A DNA stretch of 27,200 bases, from contig JASFTV010000007.1 of the NCBI GenBank assembly GCA_050050615.1, positions 1-27,200 on the forward strand, written 5' to 3'. Positions within the stretch are counted from its first letter, which is position 1. The number at the start of each line of letters is the position of its first letter. This document shows, in pieces, positions 6,817 through 15,138 of the stretch. Below the pieces are notes generated by a model. That model saw only the letters and a list, made by a program, of their open reading frames with translations. It was not told the DNA's origin and did not search any database. The stretch is from JASFTV01 sp050050615 (GTDB taxonomy: Bacteria; Desulfobacterota; DSM-4660; Desulfatiglandales; HGW-15). The translations under genes were made by a program, and so were the position numbers.

Positions 6817-7041
6817 ATGAAAAAGCCTAAGGTTATTTCTGCTGTGGTGTTAGGCATCTTGTTTGCAATTTTCCTCATACAGAACACGCAGGTGATATCC
6901 TTGCGATTGTATTTTTGGAAAATATCCATGTCCCAAATCATTCTGATACCCTTAGTGCTCGTTTTGGGATTTCTCTTAGGGTATCTCGTGGCCAAGATGA
7001 CAGGGAAAAGTCCACCGCCCAAAGAACCCAAGAAGCTGTAA
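6817..7041 (+). CDS. LapA-domain (DUF1049) small membrane protein
   Basis: 74 residues with two membrane segments (about 6-24 and 40-60) separated by the short NTQVISLRLYFWKISMSQ hairpin typical of LapA/DUF1049 proteins, then a short basic, proline-rich tail. In gammaproteobacteria LapA works with LapB in control of lipopolysaccharide synthesis; no lapB is seen here, so that role is not implied. The ribosome site GGGAGGT is seven bases before the ATG. A second LapA-type gene follows at 8110, beyond the channel-like gene. Confidence 0.85.
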   Translation: MKKPKVISAVVLGILFAIFLIQNTQVISLRLYFWKISMSQIILIPLVLVLGFLLGYLVAKMTGKSPPPKEPKKL

Positions 7042-7255
7042 AGACCATCGTTTTCCGGGCCTTGCCTTACCAAAGAAGCACGACTGTCGCATCTCGGGCT
7101 CTGATCTTGTTTACGGATATCTTGACAGAGCTCCGGTGCCAGATTTCTTGCATTCTGATCAGGGAGGGAGACTGGACTGAACTCAAAAAGGAACATAAGC
7201 TGAGACCACTCAGCGAGACCTAAATATCCGATAACTTCTTTGAAAGGAGGAAAAA

Positions 7256-7936
7256 ATGGAGATAATGACGACTGTTACAGGAGCCTGGAATGCCTTTGCC
7301 ACAAAAATTACGGCATTCCTACCAATGCTGATTGGCGCCATCGTCATCTTTGTTGTCGGCTGGATTTTTGCGCGTTTGGTTCGAATGGCGGCTGTGAGGC
7401 TACTAAAACTGGTCCGGTTCGACAGCGCCAGCGAGAAAACAGGCATAACGAACTTCCTCAGGAAGGGAGAAATCGTAAAAACCCCTTCGGAAATTCTTGG
7501 ATCGCTGGTCTATTGGTTTATCATGATCCTGGTCATCATCGCCTCTTTGGATGCATTGGGTTTACCCATTGTCTCTGATATTCTCAATGATATTTTCCTG
7601 TACATACCCAATGTCGTAGCCGCAATCATGGTCCTGATTCTCGGAATTCTTTTTGGGAATCTCCTCTCTGCCGTTATCCGAACAGCCGCTTCCAATGCAG
7701 GGCTGAGCGGGGCCGATGCTCTTGGAAAAGCCGCTTTTTATGCCATCATCTTTTTCTCTAGTGCCATAGCCCTCATCCAGTTGGGCGTTGGGGAAGAAAT
7801 TGTCACCTCAGCCTTTGGAATTGTCTTCGGCGCGGCAGCCTTGGCTCTGGCGCTTGCCTTTGGGCTCGGAGGCAGGGATGTTGCTGGCAGCTATTTGAAA
7901 AAGTGGCTGGAGAAGAAGGGCTCGGCCCAGGAGTAA
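7256..7936 (+). CDS. Mechanosensitive channel-like TM-helix repeat protein
   Basis: 226 residues with about five membrane segments, in the family with conserved TM-helix repeats (PF05552, CmpX-like) related to the pore of mechanosensitive channels. The C-terminal helix, rich in Ala, Leu and Gly (about 190-210) and ending in FGLGGRDVAGSYLKKWLEK, is characteristic. The beta domain of a true MscS is missing, so it is either a minimal channel or an envelope-stress component. AAAGGAGG sits eight bases before the ATG. It is flanked on both sides by LapA-domain genes. Confidence 0.85.
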   Translation: MEIMTTVTGAWNAFATKITAFLPMLIGAIVIFVVGWIFARLVRMAAVRLLKLVRFDSASEKTGITNFLRKGEIVKTPSEILGSLVYWFIMILVIIASLDALGLPIVSDILNDIFLYIPNVVAAIMVLILGILFGNLLSAVIRTAASNAGLSGADALGKAAFYAIIFFSSAIALIQLGVGEEIVTSAFGIVFGAAALALALAFGLGGRDVAGSYLKKWLEKKGSAQE

Positions 7937-8109
7937 GTGCCCGGGTGAATTTTGGCCGTTACTTAGAAGAAAAATATATAAACATGTGGACTGTTGCTCC
8001 TTGAGCGGAGAGGGGCAGAGAGGCCCCTTTCCGTCTTGAATTCGTAGATTACTTTGCTTAAACAGGTGGCGAAGCGAGTTTCCTCCACCGATACAAAAGG
8101 AGGCGAAAG

Positions 8110-8463
8110 ATGGCGTACATCAAATGGATCATTCTGATCATCATTCTACTATTCTTTATCACCTTTGGCGTGAAAAACAGCCAGCTCGTATATTTGAATT
8201 ACTACTTCAACATTCAGAATCTGGAGCTACCGCTCTACGGCCTGGCCTACATTTCTATTCTCCTTGGAATCTTTGTTGGCATGGTCGTGGGATTGCTTTC
8301 CCGGCTGAATCTGCGCAAAGCGGTCAGGGATTTGGAGAGAGAAAAAAGGGAACTGAGCGGGAAGTTGATAGAGATGGAAAAAGAAAGAGAGGAAAAAGAA
8401 ACACGGGAAGAGGAGCCAGAAAGGACGCCAGTTCGGGTTCAAACCAGTGAGGACTCCGAATAA
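8110..8463 (+). CDS. LapA-domain membrane protein with charged C-terminal coil
   Basis: 117 residues. Two membrane segments (about 5-22 and 45-68) surround the VKNSQLVYLNYYFNIQ hairpin of the LapA/DUF1049 type. They are followed by a highly charged, Glu/Lys/Arg-rich helix (about 72-108) that should form a cytoplasmic coiled coil, longer than in the paralogue at 6817. AAAAGGAGGCG precedes the start. Probably an inner-membrane scaffold; the partner is unknown. Confidence 0.85.
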   Translation: MAYIKWIILIIILLFFITFGVKNSQLVYLNYYFNIQNLELPLYGLAYISILLGIFVGMVVGLLSRLNLRKAVRDLEREKRELSGKLIEMEKEREEKETREEEPERTPVRVQTSEDSE

Positions 8464-8671
8464 CGGGATTCGCGGTCAGGTACAATTAGAAACGAGGTAA
8501 CATTTTGGCAATTGACCCCGGCGCTTTGCTAAACTGTTACGAAAAGTGTACTTACCCAAAAGAGGAAAAACATTCCAGCGGAAAATACATGTCGCTAAAT
8601 GAAGCGCGCAATGCTTCCTTTCAACCCAAGATTCTCAGAGAACAAATAAAACCCGATCTCGGGAGTTTGAA

Positions 8672-9214
8672 ATGCTCAGGTCGCCCCTTGAAAAATGCTT
8701 CAGAGGACTAATCTTTAGGCGACTTTCATGGCCCCTCTTGGGGGTCGTAGCTCTGAGCCTCTTTGTTCTGAGACCTGCTCTGGGCGATGGCAAGGCGGTC
8801 ATTGGTTGGATTGAAAGGGTCTCCATTTATCCAGGATCGCTGGTTCTTCACGCCAAAGTGGATACAGCCGCTGACCATTCATCGCTGCACGTGACGGATA
8901 TACAGCCGGTCAGCCGTAATGGTCACAGATGGGTGCGCTTCAAGGCCTTGAACCGGCAGGGAGAAGCGATCCTTTTTGAGTGTAGGGTCTTGAAAACAGC
9001 AAGGATCAAGCGGAAGGGGCTTGGTCCTCAGAAGCGTTATGTCGTAAACATGGGCATATGCCTTGGAAAAGTTTTCAAGGAAGTACCGGTTAATCTGGAA
9101 GATCGAACCGGCTTCAAGTTCCACATGCTTGTGGGGCGCAGTTTCTTGAAAGACAGTTTCGTCGTGGATCCTTCCCTGAAGTATACCAGGGAACCGGCAT
9201 GCAAGATTGAGTAA
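8672..9214 (+). CDS. Retropepsin-like (PF05618, 'ATP-dependent zinc protease') exported protein
   Basis: 180 residues: an N-terminal signal or anchor (about 16-38), then a single retropepsin-like domain (about 41-175). This family is usually annotated as ATP-dependent zinc protease but has an aspartic-protease fold. Two of its blocks are visible, IGWIERVSIYPGSLVLHAKV and the later VNLEDRTGFKFHMLVGRSFL. The catalytic motif, normally DTGA, reads DTAADHSS here (D64), so activity may be altered. Genes of this family recur next to the transglutaminase-7TM and ATP-grasp genes that follow, a module proposed to modify peptides or envelope components by amide-bond formation and cleavage. GGGAG precedes the ATG by about eight bases. 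A 226-base gap with a palindromic element separates it from the next gene. Confidence 0.8.
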   Translation: MLRSPLEKCFRGLIFRRLSWPLLGVVALSLFVLRPALGDGKAVIGWIERVSIYPGSLVLHAKVDTAADHSSLHVTDIQPVSRNGHRWVRFKALNRQGEAILFECRVLKTARIKRKGLGPQKRYVVNMGICLGKVFKEVPVNLEDRTGFKFHMLVGRSFLKDSFVVDPSLKYTREPACKIE

Positions 9215-9280
9215 AGCGACGAATCACGCCCGCGTTTGCCCCCGGTGGGATTTGCAGTCCTGCTGGCCATGGCGAAGCTT

Positions 9281-9395
9281 ATTGGAGTGGTGGCGTGATG
9301 GAGTGCTGCAAAAGCCAAAAAGGAAAAGCGGCAATGGCTTCTATTGTTAATCCCAATAATCCAGCACTCCAGTACTCCAATACTTCGGGTTTTTT
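9281..9395. repeat. Large palindromic intergenic element with T tract
   Basis: Two inverted arms frame it: ATTGGAGT (9281-9288) with ACTCCAAT (9374-9381), and TGGAGTGCTG (9299-9308) with CAGCACTCCA (9362-9371). Inside lies a third pair, AAGCCA (9312-9317) with TGGCTT (9335-9340). CTTCGGG and a TTTTTT run follow the outer arm. It resembles the GGAGT/ACTCC intergenic palindromes I recall from deltaproteobacterial genomes, and it could act as a terminator or a message stabiliser inside this otherwise conserved operon. Confidence 0.65.
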
Positions 9396-9440
9396 CTTTG
9401 TTGCCGGGACTTACGGAACCTGGCCTGGGGGCTAAAAGCC

Positions 9441-10967
9441 GTGAACAAGCGTCATCTCTATATTCTGACGGGTTGTCTCGCCTTCATAGGGTTGACTGTA
9501 TCCCTATATAAGGCTCTTGTCCTAAGCTTTCCACTTGCCCCCGATGTCACCGTAGATCTCTGGAGAGTTGAGGCCCGGATTACCTTCAACGCAAAGAACG
9601 CGCCCGTGAAGGTCACTTTCCAGGTTCCCCACAATCTGCCCCGATTTCTCCTGATTGACGAGAGCTTTGTCTCTCATGGTTATGGGTTGACCACTCAAAA
9701 ATCCGACGGGGGGCGACAGGCTGTCTGGTCCATCCGGAAGGCGAGAGGTTACCAGGGCCTTTATTATCGCGCTTTGATCAGACGGTTTGAAAGCAAAGAA
9801 CCTCCTGTCAGGAAAGTGGCCAGAATTGAACCCCACGAATTCGAGGAACCACTGCTTACGGCGGTTAGAGGATTTCTAAAGGAAATCCATGCCCTTTCTG
9901 CGGACACGGAGAGCCTCGTAGCGGAACTCCTAAAGGCATTCAACAGTCTGACGCCCAACGAAAATGTTATGGTGATCCTAGGGAAAAAGCCGACCCTGAA
10001 GAGTAAGGCCGAAACGGCAGCGCGAGTGTTACTTTACGCCGGGATTCCTGCCAGGGTGGTTCAAGGAATACAACTCGAAGAGCACCGCAAAGAGGCTCCC
10101 ATTTTAACGTGGTTAGAGGTGTTCAACAACCAGAGGTGGCAACCCTTCAATGTGATGACAGGAGAAAGTCGTATTCCGGAGGACTACTTCGCCTGGCGGC
10201 GTGGAGGTGGACCGTTGGCAACGGTAAAAGGGGCCGATGCGGTGGCTGTCAGCCTCTCGGTCAGTCGCACTCAGGAATCTGCTCTCAGTACGGCCATGAC
10301 AGCAGGGCAAATCAAGAAACCGGCTATGATAGCCTTTTCCCTGGCGAGTTTGCCCCTGGAAACACAGGCCGTCTACCGCATTTTATTCATGATTCCCGTG
10401 GGCGCTTTTTTGCTTGTCATATTTAGAAATGTCATAGGCGTAAAGACGTTCGGGACCTTTATGCCCGTGCTCATTGCCCTTGCATTCCGAGAAACGCAGC
10501 TTCTCTGGGGCATTGTATTGTTCACGCTCATCGTTGCCCTTGGCTTGAGTATCCGCTTATACCTGGAACGCCTGAAACTCCTCCTGGTACCGCGCCTGGC
10601 TGCCATACTGATCGTCGTAGTCATCCTGATGGCCCTGTTCAGCATACTGAGCCACAGGCTGGGGCTGGAGCGGGGCCTTTCTGTCGCTCTCTTCCCGATG
10701 GTTATCATGACTATGACCATTGAAAGGATGTCCATTGTGTGGGAGGAACGTGGCCCGACGGAGGCCCTTCAGCAAGGATTGGGAAGTCTTGTCGTCGCAG
10801 CCGTGGCCTATCTCGTCATGACCCATAAGTATACGGAACACCTGTTTTTTACTTTTCCGGAGCTTCTCCTAGTCCTGCTTGCCGGAACCTTACTGATGGG
10901 CCGTTATTCGGGATACCGGCTTCTTGAACTTTTCCGGTTCAAGGTGCTTGGAGGGAATCTAAAATGA
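9441..10967 (+). CDS. Inactive transglutaminase domain fused to 7TM region
   Basis: 508 residues. An N-terminal anchor (about 6-28) is followed by a periplasmic domain of about 270 residues related to transglutaminases (the 'inactive transglutaminase' family, PF14400). Then come seven or so membrane helices (about 310-500, PF14402) containing FRNVIGVKTFGTFMPVLIAL, a strongly conserved stretch in this family. The catalytic Cys of transglutaminases is not evident, as expected. The start is GTG at 9441, with GGGGG about nine bases upstream. The stop overlaps the next start by ATGA, so the membrane protein and the ATP-grasp ligase are translationally coupled. It probably anchors or presents substrate to the ligase; the substrate is unknown. 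Confidence 0.9.
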   Translation: MNKRHLYILTGCLAFIGLTVSLYKALVLSFPLAPDVTVDLWRVEARITFNAKNAPVKVTFQVPHNLPRFLLIDESFVSHGYGLTTQKSDGGRQAVWSIRKARGYQGLYYRALIRRFESKEPPVRKVARIEPHEFEEPLLTAVRGFLKEIHALSADTESLVAELLKAFNSLTPNENVMVILGKKPTLKSKAETAARVLLYAGIPARVVQGIQLEEHRKEAPILTWLEVFNNQRWQPFNVMTGESRIPEDYFAWRRGGGPLATVKGADAVAVSLSVSRTQESALSTAMTAGQIKKPAMIAFSLASLPLETQAVYRILFMIPVGAFLLVIFRNVIGVKTFGTFMPVLIALAFRETQLLWGIVLFTLIVALGLSIRLYLERLKLLLVPRLAAILIVVVILMALFSILSHRLGLERGLSVALFPMVIMTMTIERMSIVWEERGPTEALQQGLGSLVVAAVAYLVMTHKYTEHLFFTFPELLLVLLAGTLLMGRYSGYRLLELFRFKVLGGNLK

Positions 10968-11914
10968 TGCCTGGGCTGGCAAACCGCCTTGCTGATGCAG
11001 GCGTCCTAGGGATAAACAAGCGCAATGCGGAATATACATTAAAGTATAACCCGCGCCGTCTCTATCCGCTGGTGGATGACAAGCTCCGCACCAAAGAACT
11101 GGCTAGAGCAGCAGGGATTGCAGTGACAGAGCTTTATACGGTCATTGAAATTCAAAAACAGGTTCGGGAATTACACGCTAGAGTTAAGGAACGGCCCGAC
11201 TTCGTCGTAAAACCGGCTCGTGGGAGCGGGGGTGACGGCATACTCGTTATCACCGGCCGATACAAGAACGGCTACAGGAAGGCCAGCGGCCTCCTCATGA
11301 CCGAGGAAGCCCTGGAGCTGCATGTGTCCGATATTCTAGGCGGTATCTTCAGCCTGGGGGGAGAACAAGACCGAGCTATCGTCGAATACCGCGTCCAGTT
11401 TGATCCGTTGTTTGAAGCCGTAACCTATCAAGGGGTGCCGGATATCCGCATTATCGTATTCATGGGCGTACCCGTCATGGCTATGGTCCGTTTGCCGACT
11501 CGGATGTCAGAGGGAAGAGCGAATCTCCACCAGGGGGCTATTGGTGCAGGCATTGACATGGGCAGCGGCATAACGCTTACAGCGGTATGGCGAAACGAGA
11601 TCGTAGAGGAACATCCCGATACAGGTGAACACGTATCAGGGATTAAGATCCCGGGCTGGGACAGACTCCTGGCTTTGGCCTCAAGTTGCTATGAGTTGAC
11701 CGGGTTGGGCTACCAGGGTGTGGACATTGTCCTTGATAGGGACAAGGGACCCTTAATTCTTGAGCTCAATGCGCGGCCCGGACTGAATATCCAGATTGCC
11801 AATCATAGCGGCCTCTTGCAAAGGCTCAAACGGGTAGAGGAAAACCAGGACCATTTTACTGACGTTGAAAGCCGGGTCGCCTTCGCTAAAGAGCATTTTA
11901 GAGCCACTTCCTAG
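10964..11914 (+). CDS. RimK-like ATP-grasp ligase (alpha-L-glutamate ligase-like)
   Basis: 316-residue ATP-grasp enzyme of the RimK/alpha-L-glutamate-ligase-like group, which forms amide bonds using ATP via an acyl phosphate. Visible motifs are FVVKPARGSGGDGILVI (about residues 81-97, nucleotide-binding loop), EGRANLHQGAIGAGIDMGSG in the middle, and LILELNARPGLNIQIAN near the end, with the metal-binding Glu and Asn. No signal peptide; probably cytoplasmic at the membrane with the 7TM protein encoded just upstream (ATGA overlap). The target is not known; peptide, peptidoglycan or other envelope acceptors have been suggested for this gene trio. Confidence 0.9.
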   Translation: MMPGLANRLADAGVLGINKRNAEYTLKYNPRRLYPLVDDKLRTKELARAAGIAVTELYTVIEIQKQVRELHARVKERPDFVVKPARGSGGDGILVITGRYKNGYRKASGLLMTEEALELHVSDILGGIFSLGGEQDRAIVEYRVQFDPLFEAVTYQGVPDIRIIVFMGVPVMAMVRLPTRMSEGRANLHQGAIGAGIDMGSGITLTAVWRNEIVEEHPDTGEHVSGIKIPGWDRLLALASSCYELTGLGYQGVDIVLDRDKGPLILELNARPGLNIQIANHSGLLQRLKRVEENQDHFTDVESRVAFAKEHFRATS

Positions 11915-12012
11915 TCACAGACCCTCATTCGCCAAATCGAGCCTGATGTCGTCTGGGAGAGTGCAGGAGGGGGGAACGAATAAGCATCGTTACTTTGAAG
12001 AGCCGGTTTTTC

Positions 12013-12042
12013 TTGACTCAGTTCTTTTCTCGGTCATATAAA
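12013..12042 (+). promoter_or_regulatory. Candidate sigma-70 promoter for the Lpp-like gene
   Basis: TTGACT (12013-12018), 18 bases, TATAAA (12037-12042): five of six matches in each box. Transcription would start near 12050 and give a leader of about 230 bases before the lipoprotein gene at 12283. It lies in the 368-base gap after the ATP-grasp gene; apart from this and the hairpin at 12125 I see nothing else in that gap. Confidence 0.5.
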
Positions 12043-12124
12043 TCGAAAAGATATTCTTTACCACCATTCAACCTCTGATTAAAGGGTATCCCCATGGAAA
12101 AACCTCTCAAAATGTGCACGCCCT

Positions 12125-12159
12125 GCTCCAGACAGGACGGTGCCCCTCCTGCCTGGAGC
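12125..12159 (+). terminator. Strong hairpin in the lipoprotein leader
   Basis: GCTCCAG (12125-12131) pairs with CTGGAGC (12153-12159); after one A/C mismatch, CAGG (12133-12136) pairs with CCTG (12148-12151) around an 11-base loop. Eleven base pairs in all, but no T tract follows. Transcribed from the promoter at 12013, it would lie in the 5' leader and could be an attenuator, stabiliser or regulatory structure. From upstream transcription it could weakly end the ATP-grasp operon. Confidence 0.45.
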
Positions 12160-12282
12160 CTAACAGGTCCTTCGACTAGGGTAGGGTTTATTTCGATGAC
12201 ATAGCATGGCGGTATGCACGCTATGCAAACCCTCTGCCGGGTAAAAAGAATTTTAGTCCACTCAAAACAGAAAGGTGACAGG

Positions 12283-12642
12283 ATGGCTTTGATGAAACGC
12301 GGGCGTCTAGTCCTTATTTTTGTATTTTTCTTAGCATTGGGAATCGCTTTCTCTGGATGTGCAACCCAATCGCAGATCCAGATGATTGAGGAGAAAGTCC
12401 AGAAAGCCCAGGATAGTTCTGATAAAGCCCTGAGGGAGGCTGAAGCTGCGAAAGCCAGTTCTGAAAAGTGTTGCACGGAGTCAGCCGAGAATGCACAAAG
12501 GGCTGAGGATGCGGCAAACAGGGCTGAGAGGGCTGCGGTACGAGCCGAACAGGCTGCTAATGCTGCGGAAGCTTCCGCGAAAAGAGCAGAAGACGCAGCC
12601 GCGAAGTGCGAGAGGATCTACGACCGGATCATGGCAAAGTGA
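12283..12642 (+). CDS. Lpp-like alanine-rich coiled-coil lipoprotein
   Basis: 119 residues. The signal peptide ends in a lipobox, AFSGC, so C26 should be the lipidated residue of the mature protein. The remainder is a long amphipathic helix with Ala, Glu, Lys and Arg repeats of the form AERAAVRAEQAANAAE (about 75-105), like the alanine-zipper outer-membrane lipoproteins of Lpp/OprI type, though longer than E. coli Lpp (58 residues mature). Unusual are two adjacent Cys (CC, about residue 61) and another near the end, which could form disulfides in a trimer. AAAGGTG lies about ten bases before the ATG; an upstream ATG at 12214 would break the signal peptide. Probably a structural outer-membrane to peptidoglycan spacer. 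The final Lys (AK end) recalls Lpp, whose C-terminal Lys is linked to peptidoglycan. Confidence 0.85.
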   Translation: MALMKRGRLVLIFVFFLALGIAFSGCATQSQIQMIEEKVQKAQDSSDKALREAEAAKASSEKCCTESAENAQRAEDAANRAERAAVRAEQAANAAEASAKRAEDAAAKCERIYDRIMAK

Positions 12643-12841
12643 GGGGCTCAGAAGCCGCCGGTTTAATGGCTTCCCGGAATTGAAGGCTGAGACTCGGAAC
12701 AACTCTGCTTGATTCCCGGTTTTCTTCAGTTACAGAATGGTGCCAGCACGGGGCTTGTTGCCCCTCAAGGGAGTAGTGCGCGGTCTGCCCCCCTCCGCCT
12801 TGTTGCCAACCCTAAAAAGCCCAGAAATCAGAAAGAGGAGA

Positions 12842-13723
12842 ATGGCCATGGAGAAGCATTTACTCGTTACCGTGAGTGAGCAGCAAAGTGCCCTGTACGG
12901 GATTCGATTTGTAGGTCAGTTCTTTTCAAATAAGGATCACCTCAAGCTCACCCTGTTTTATACGGCCCCCAAACCCGCAGCAGTCTGGCATGAAGAGCAC
13001 ACCCGTGACGCTCTAGCACAGAGCGAGCAGCAGGCCAGGCAATATGAAACAAAGGGGCGAAAGGCTCTACAAGAGGCCAAAAAAGAGCTGGTGAAATATG
13101 GCTTCGCAGAGAAACAGATAAGCCCCAAGTTCCAGGTACGTCAACTCTCCAAGGTCATGGATATTATCCAGGAGGCCGAAAAAGGCCTTTATGACGCGGT
13201 GGTCTTGGGCCGCAGGGGTCTGTCATGGCTGGCAGAGGCATTCGATGAAAGCGTCAGCAAAGGAGTTTTGGGAAAGAAGATCACATTTCCTCTTTGGCTT
13301 TGCCGCAGGCCCGATTTAGAACGCAAAAACGTGCTATTGTGCCTGGATGGCTCGGATGCCGCTTACCGGATGGCCGACCATCTGGGTTTTGTTTTGAGCA
13401 ACGAAAAAAAGCATGAAGCGACGCTTCTTCTGATTAAGAAGCCGGGTGCGGCATCTAAAGAGAGCCCTGAAAGTATCCTGAGTAAAGGAAAGGAACACCT
13501 GGCCCGTGGCGGTTATCCAGTGGAATCGACCAAGACAAAGATTATCGAGTCCGGCAATGTCGCCAAGACGATCCTCAAAGAAGCCGAAAAGAATCGGTTT
13601 GCCGCTGTAGCAGTAGGCAGGACTGGAGCAAATAAAGCATTTCTAAGAAGAGTTTTTATGGGTTCGGTCAGTAAGACCTTGTTCGATGACCTGGAGCGAG
13701 CAGCTCTTTGGGTATCTCCTTAG
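12842..13723 (+). CDS. Tandem universal stress protein (two Usp domains)
   Basis: 293 residues made of two UspA-like domains (about 3-155 and 160-293). Each has the opening beta strand (KHLLVTVS; KNVLLCLDGS) and a closing loop resembling the nucleotide-binding G-(2x)-G-(9x)-G-S/T motif: GRRGLSWLAEAFDESVSKGV in the first and GRTGANKAFLRRVFMGSVSK in the second. The second is close to the ATP-binding consensus; the first lacks the usual GS and has ESVSK. Cytoplasmic stress-survival protein; precise role unknown. The ribosome site AGAGGAG sits just before the ATG at 12842; an upstream in-frame ATG at 12737 adds residues unlike the family. Confidence 0.9.
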   Translation: MAMEKHLLVTVSEQQSALYGIRFVGQFFSNKDHLKLTLFYTAPKPAAVWHEEHTRDALAQSEQQARQYETKGRKALQEAKKELVKYGFAEKQISPKFQVRQLSKVMDIIQEAEKGLYDAVVLGRRGLSWLAEAFDESVSKGVLGKKITFPLWLCRRPDLERKNVLLCLDGSDAAYRMADHLGFVLSNEKKHEATLLLIKKPGAASKESPESILSKGKEHLARGGYPVESTKTKIIESGNVAKTILKEAEKNRFAAVAVGRTGANKAFLRRVFMGSVSKTLFDDLERAALWVSP

Positions 13724-13879
13724 CCAGGAACGTCACAACCAAGGTGGAGGAATACCGGAAAATTGAATACGAACATGGCAAAAGATTCTCATGGATCATG
13801 CTTTCTGATCTTGTGTCCGGCGTTCTACCTTCTGAATATCCCTTCCTCCGAAGAGATCTAGTGGTAGGAGGGTAAGAAA

Positions 13880-14983
13880 ATGAAAAGGTTCTTTGTATCA
13901 GCGTTGCTTCTTTTTGTCTTCTCCATCTCTGCGATAAAGGCACCTGCAAAATCTGACTGCACAGAGCCCATTCCAGAGCTCTTCCAGCGGGCATCGCCGT
14001 CAGTAGTGCTTATCACTGCGGTGGCTATTGATCCATTCAGGGTTAGCCAAAGGTTCAGCTCTTCAATGGGCTCAGGTTTTATCATCAGCGGCGATGGACT
14101 CGTCTTGACCAACTCACACGTCGTCTTCGGACGTCAGGCCATCACTGTGACGCTCGATGATGGCCGTACGGTAGAGGCCGACCTGCTGGGCGCCGATCCG
14201 ATTCTAGACCTGGCTGTCCTCCGCATTCCCAGCCCACCTAAAGGGCTCCCCATGGCCGTTCTAGGTAACTCCGACGCGCTGCAGGTCGGGGAGGAGGTTA
14301 TTGCGATAGGAAATCCTTTGGGCCTTGAACAGACCATCACACGCGGACTGGTCTCAGGGGTTAACCGGATCCTGCCCGTCTCTCCTATGAGCCTGACACT
14401 TCCGCTCATTCAGACTGACGCAGCCATCAACCCCGGCAACTCAGGCGGACCTCTTTTGAATCGCTGTGGAGAAGTCATTGGAATAAATACGTCGGTGATC
14501 GCAGGTGCAGAGAACATTGGATTTGCAGTGCCCATTAATATGGCCAAAGTGTTCCTGCCTCAGTTGATCCAAAACGGAAGGGTCATTCGTCCCTGGTTCG
14601 GCATTCGAGGGAAGCTTATCAAAGCCAAGGAAATTAGCATGATTTTTAACCTGAAACTTGTTGATGGCTTTCTCATTGAAACGATCGAACCTGGAAGTCC
14701 TGCTGAAAAGGCTGGGCTCCGGGGTGGTATGCTGCCGATTTCGATTGCTGGACAAGAGCTGCTTCTTGGAGGAGATGTTGTGACCTCTGGCAACAAACAG
14801 GAATTAGTCGAACCGAAGAAGTTTGAGGCATTCCTTCGCTCTCTTAAGGTCGGTGATAAAGTGCGCCTAAACATCTTTCGAGAGGGGAAAAGGTTTGAAG
14901 TCGATTTTACGCTACCGGAGAGGCCTCTTCTGCCAGGCGACCTTCCACCCGCAGATTACAGCGTATTGTCACCCACGCGGTAA
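13880..14983 (+). CDS. HtrA/DegP-type periplasmic serine protease with one PDZ domain
   Basis: 367 residues: signal peptide (about 1-24), trypsin-like protease domain (about 30-225), and one PDZ domain (about 235-350). The catalytic triad is complete: H80 in TNSHVV, D110 in LDLAVL, S188 in GNSGGPL. With a single PDZ it is closer to DegS or HhoA-like enzymes than to two-PDZ DegP, but a cleavable signal rather than an anchor is likely. Role: quality control of misfolded envelope proteins or regulated cleavage. The PDZ has an unusual insertion, with MLPISIAGQELLLGGDVV in the carboxylate-binding region. AGGAGGGTAAG precedes the start. Monocistronic as far as can be seen. Confidence 0.93.
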   Translation: MKRFFVSALLLFVFSISAIKAPAKSDCTEPIPELFQRASPSVVLITAVAIDPFRVSQRFSSSMGSGFIISGDGLVLTNSHVVFGRQAITVTLDDGRTVEADLLGADPILDLAVLRIPSPPKGLPMAVLGNSDALQVGEEVIAIGNPLGLEQTITRGLVSGVNRILPVSPMSLTLPLIQTDAAINPGNSGGPLLNRCGEVIGINTSVIAGAENIGFAVPINMAKVFLPQLIQNGRVIRPWFGIRGKLIKAKEISMIFNLKLVDGFLIETIEPGSPAEKAGLRGGMLPISIAGQELLLGGDVVTSGNKQELVEPKKFEAFLRSLKVGDKVRLNIFREGKRFEVDFTLPERPLLPGDLPPADYSVLSPTR

Positions 14984-15138
14984 AAAGAGGGAGACCTTTC
15001 AGCCAGGGGATAAAAAAGGTGGAGCAGAAATCTTAGGGATAAGAGATTTTCTGACTTCGCTGAACGAAATAGGAGCCTCAAATACTGATTTATTTACCCC
15101 CGACCCCCATTTCTGCGTTTTGCAAAAGTTAGAACAAC

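Noticed and set aside
8505..8711. 68-codon frame with TTG start between the LapA gene and the retropepsin-like gene
   Set aside because: A weak GAGG site is present, but there is no domain, and it overlaps the start of the next gene; not enough to call it.
12018..12476. 152-codon minus-strand frame across the lipoprotein leader and gene
   Set aside because: Antisense to a clear lipoprotein gene, and the sequence has no recognisable motif.
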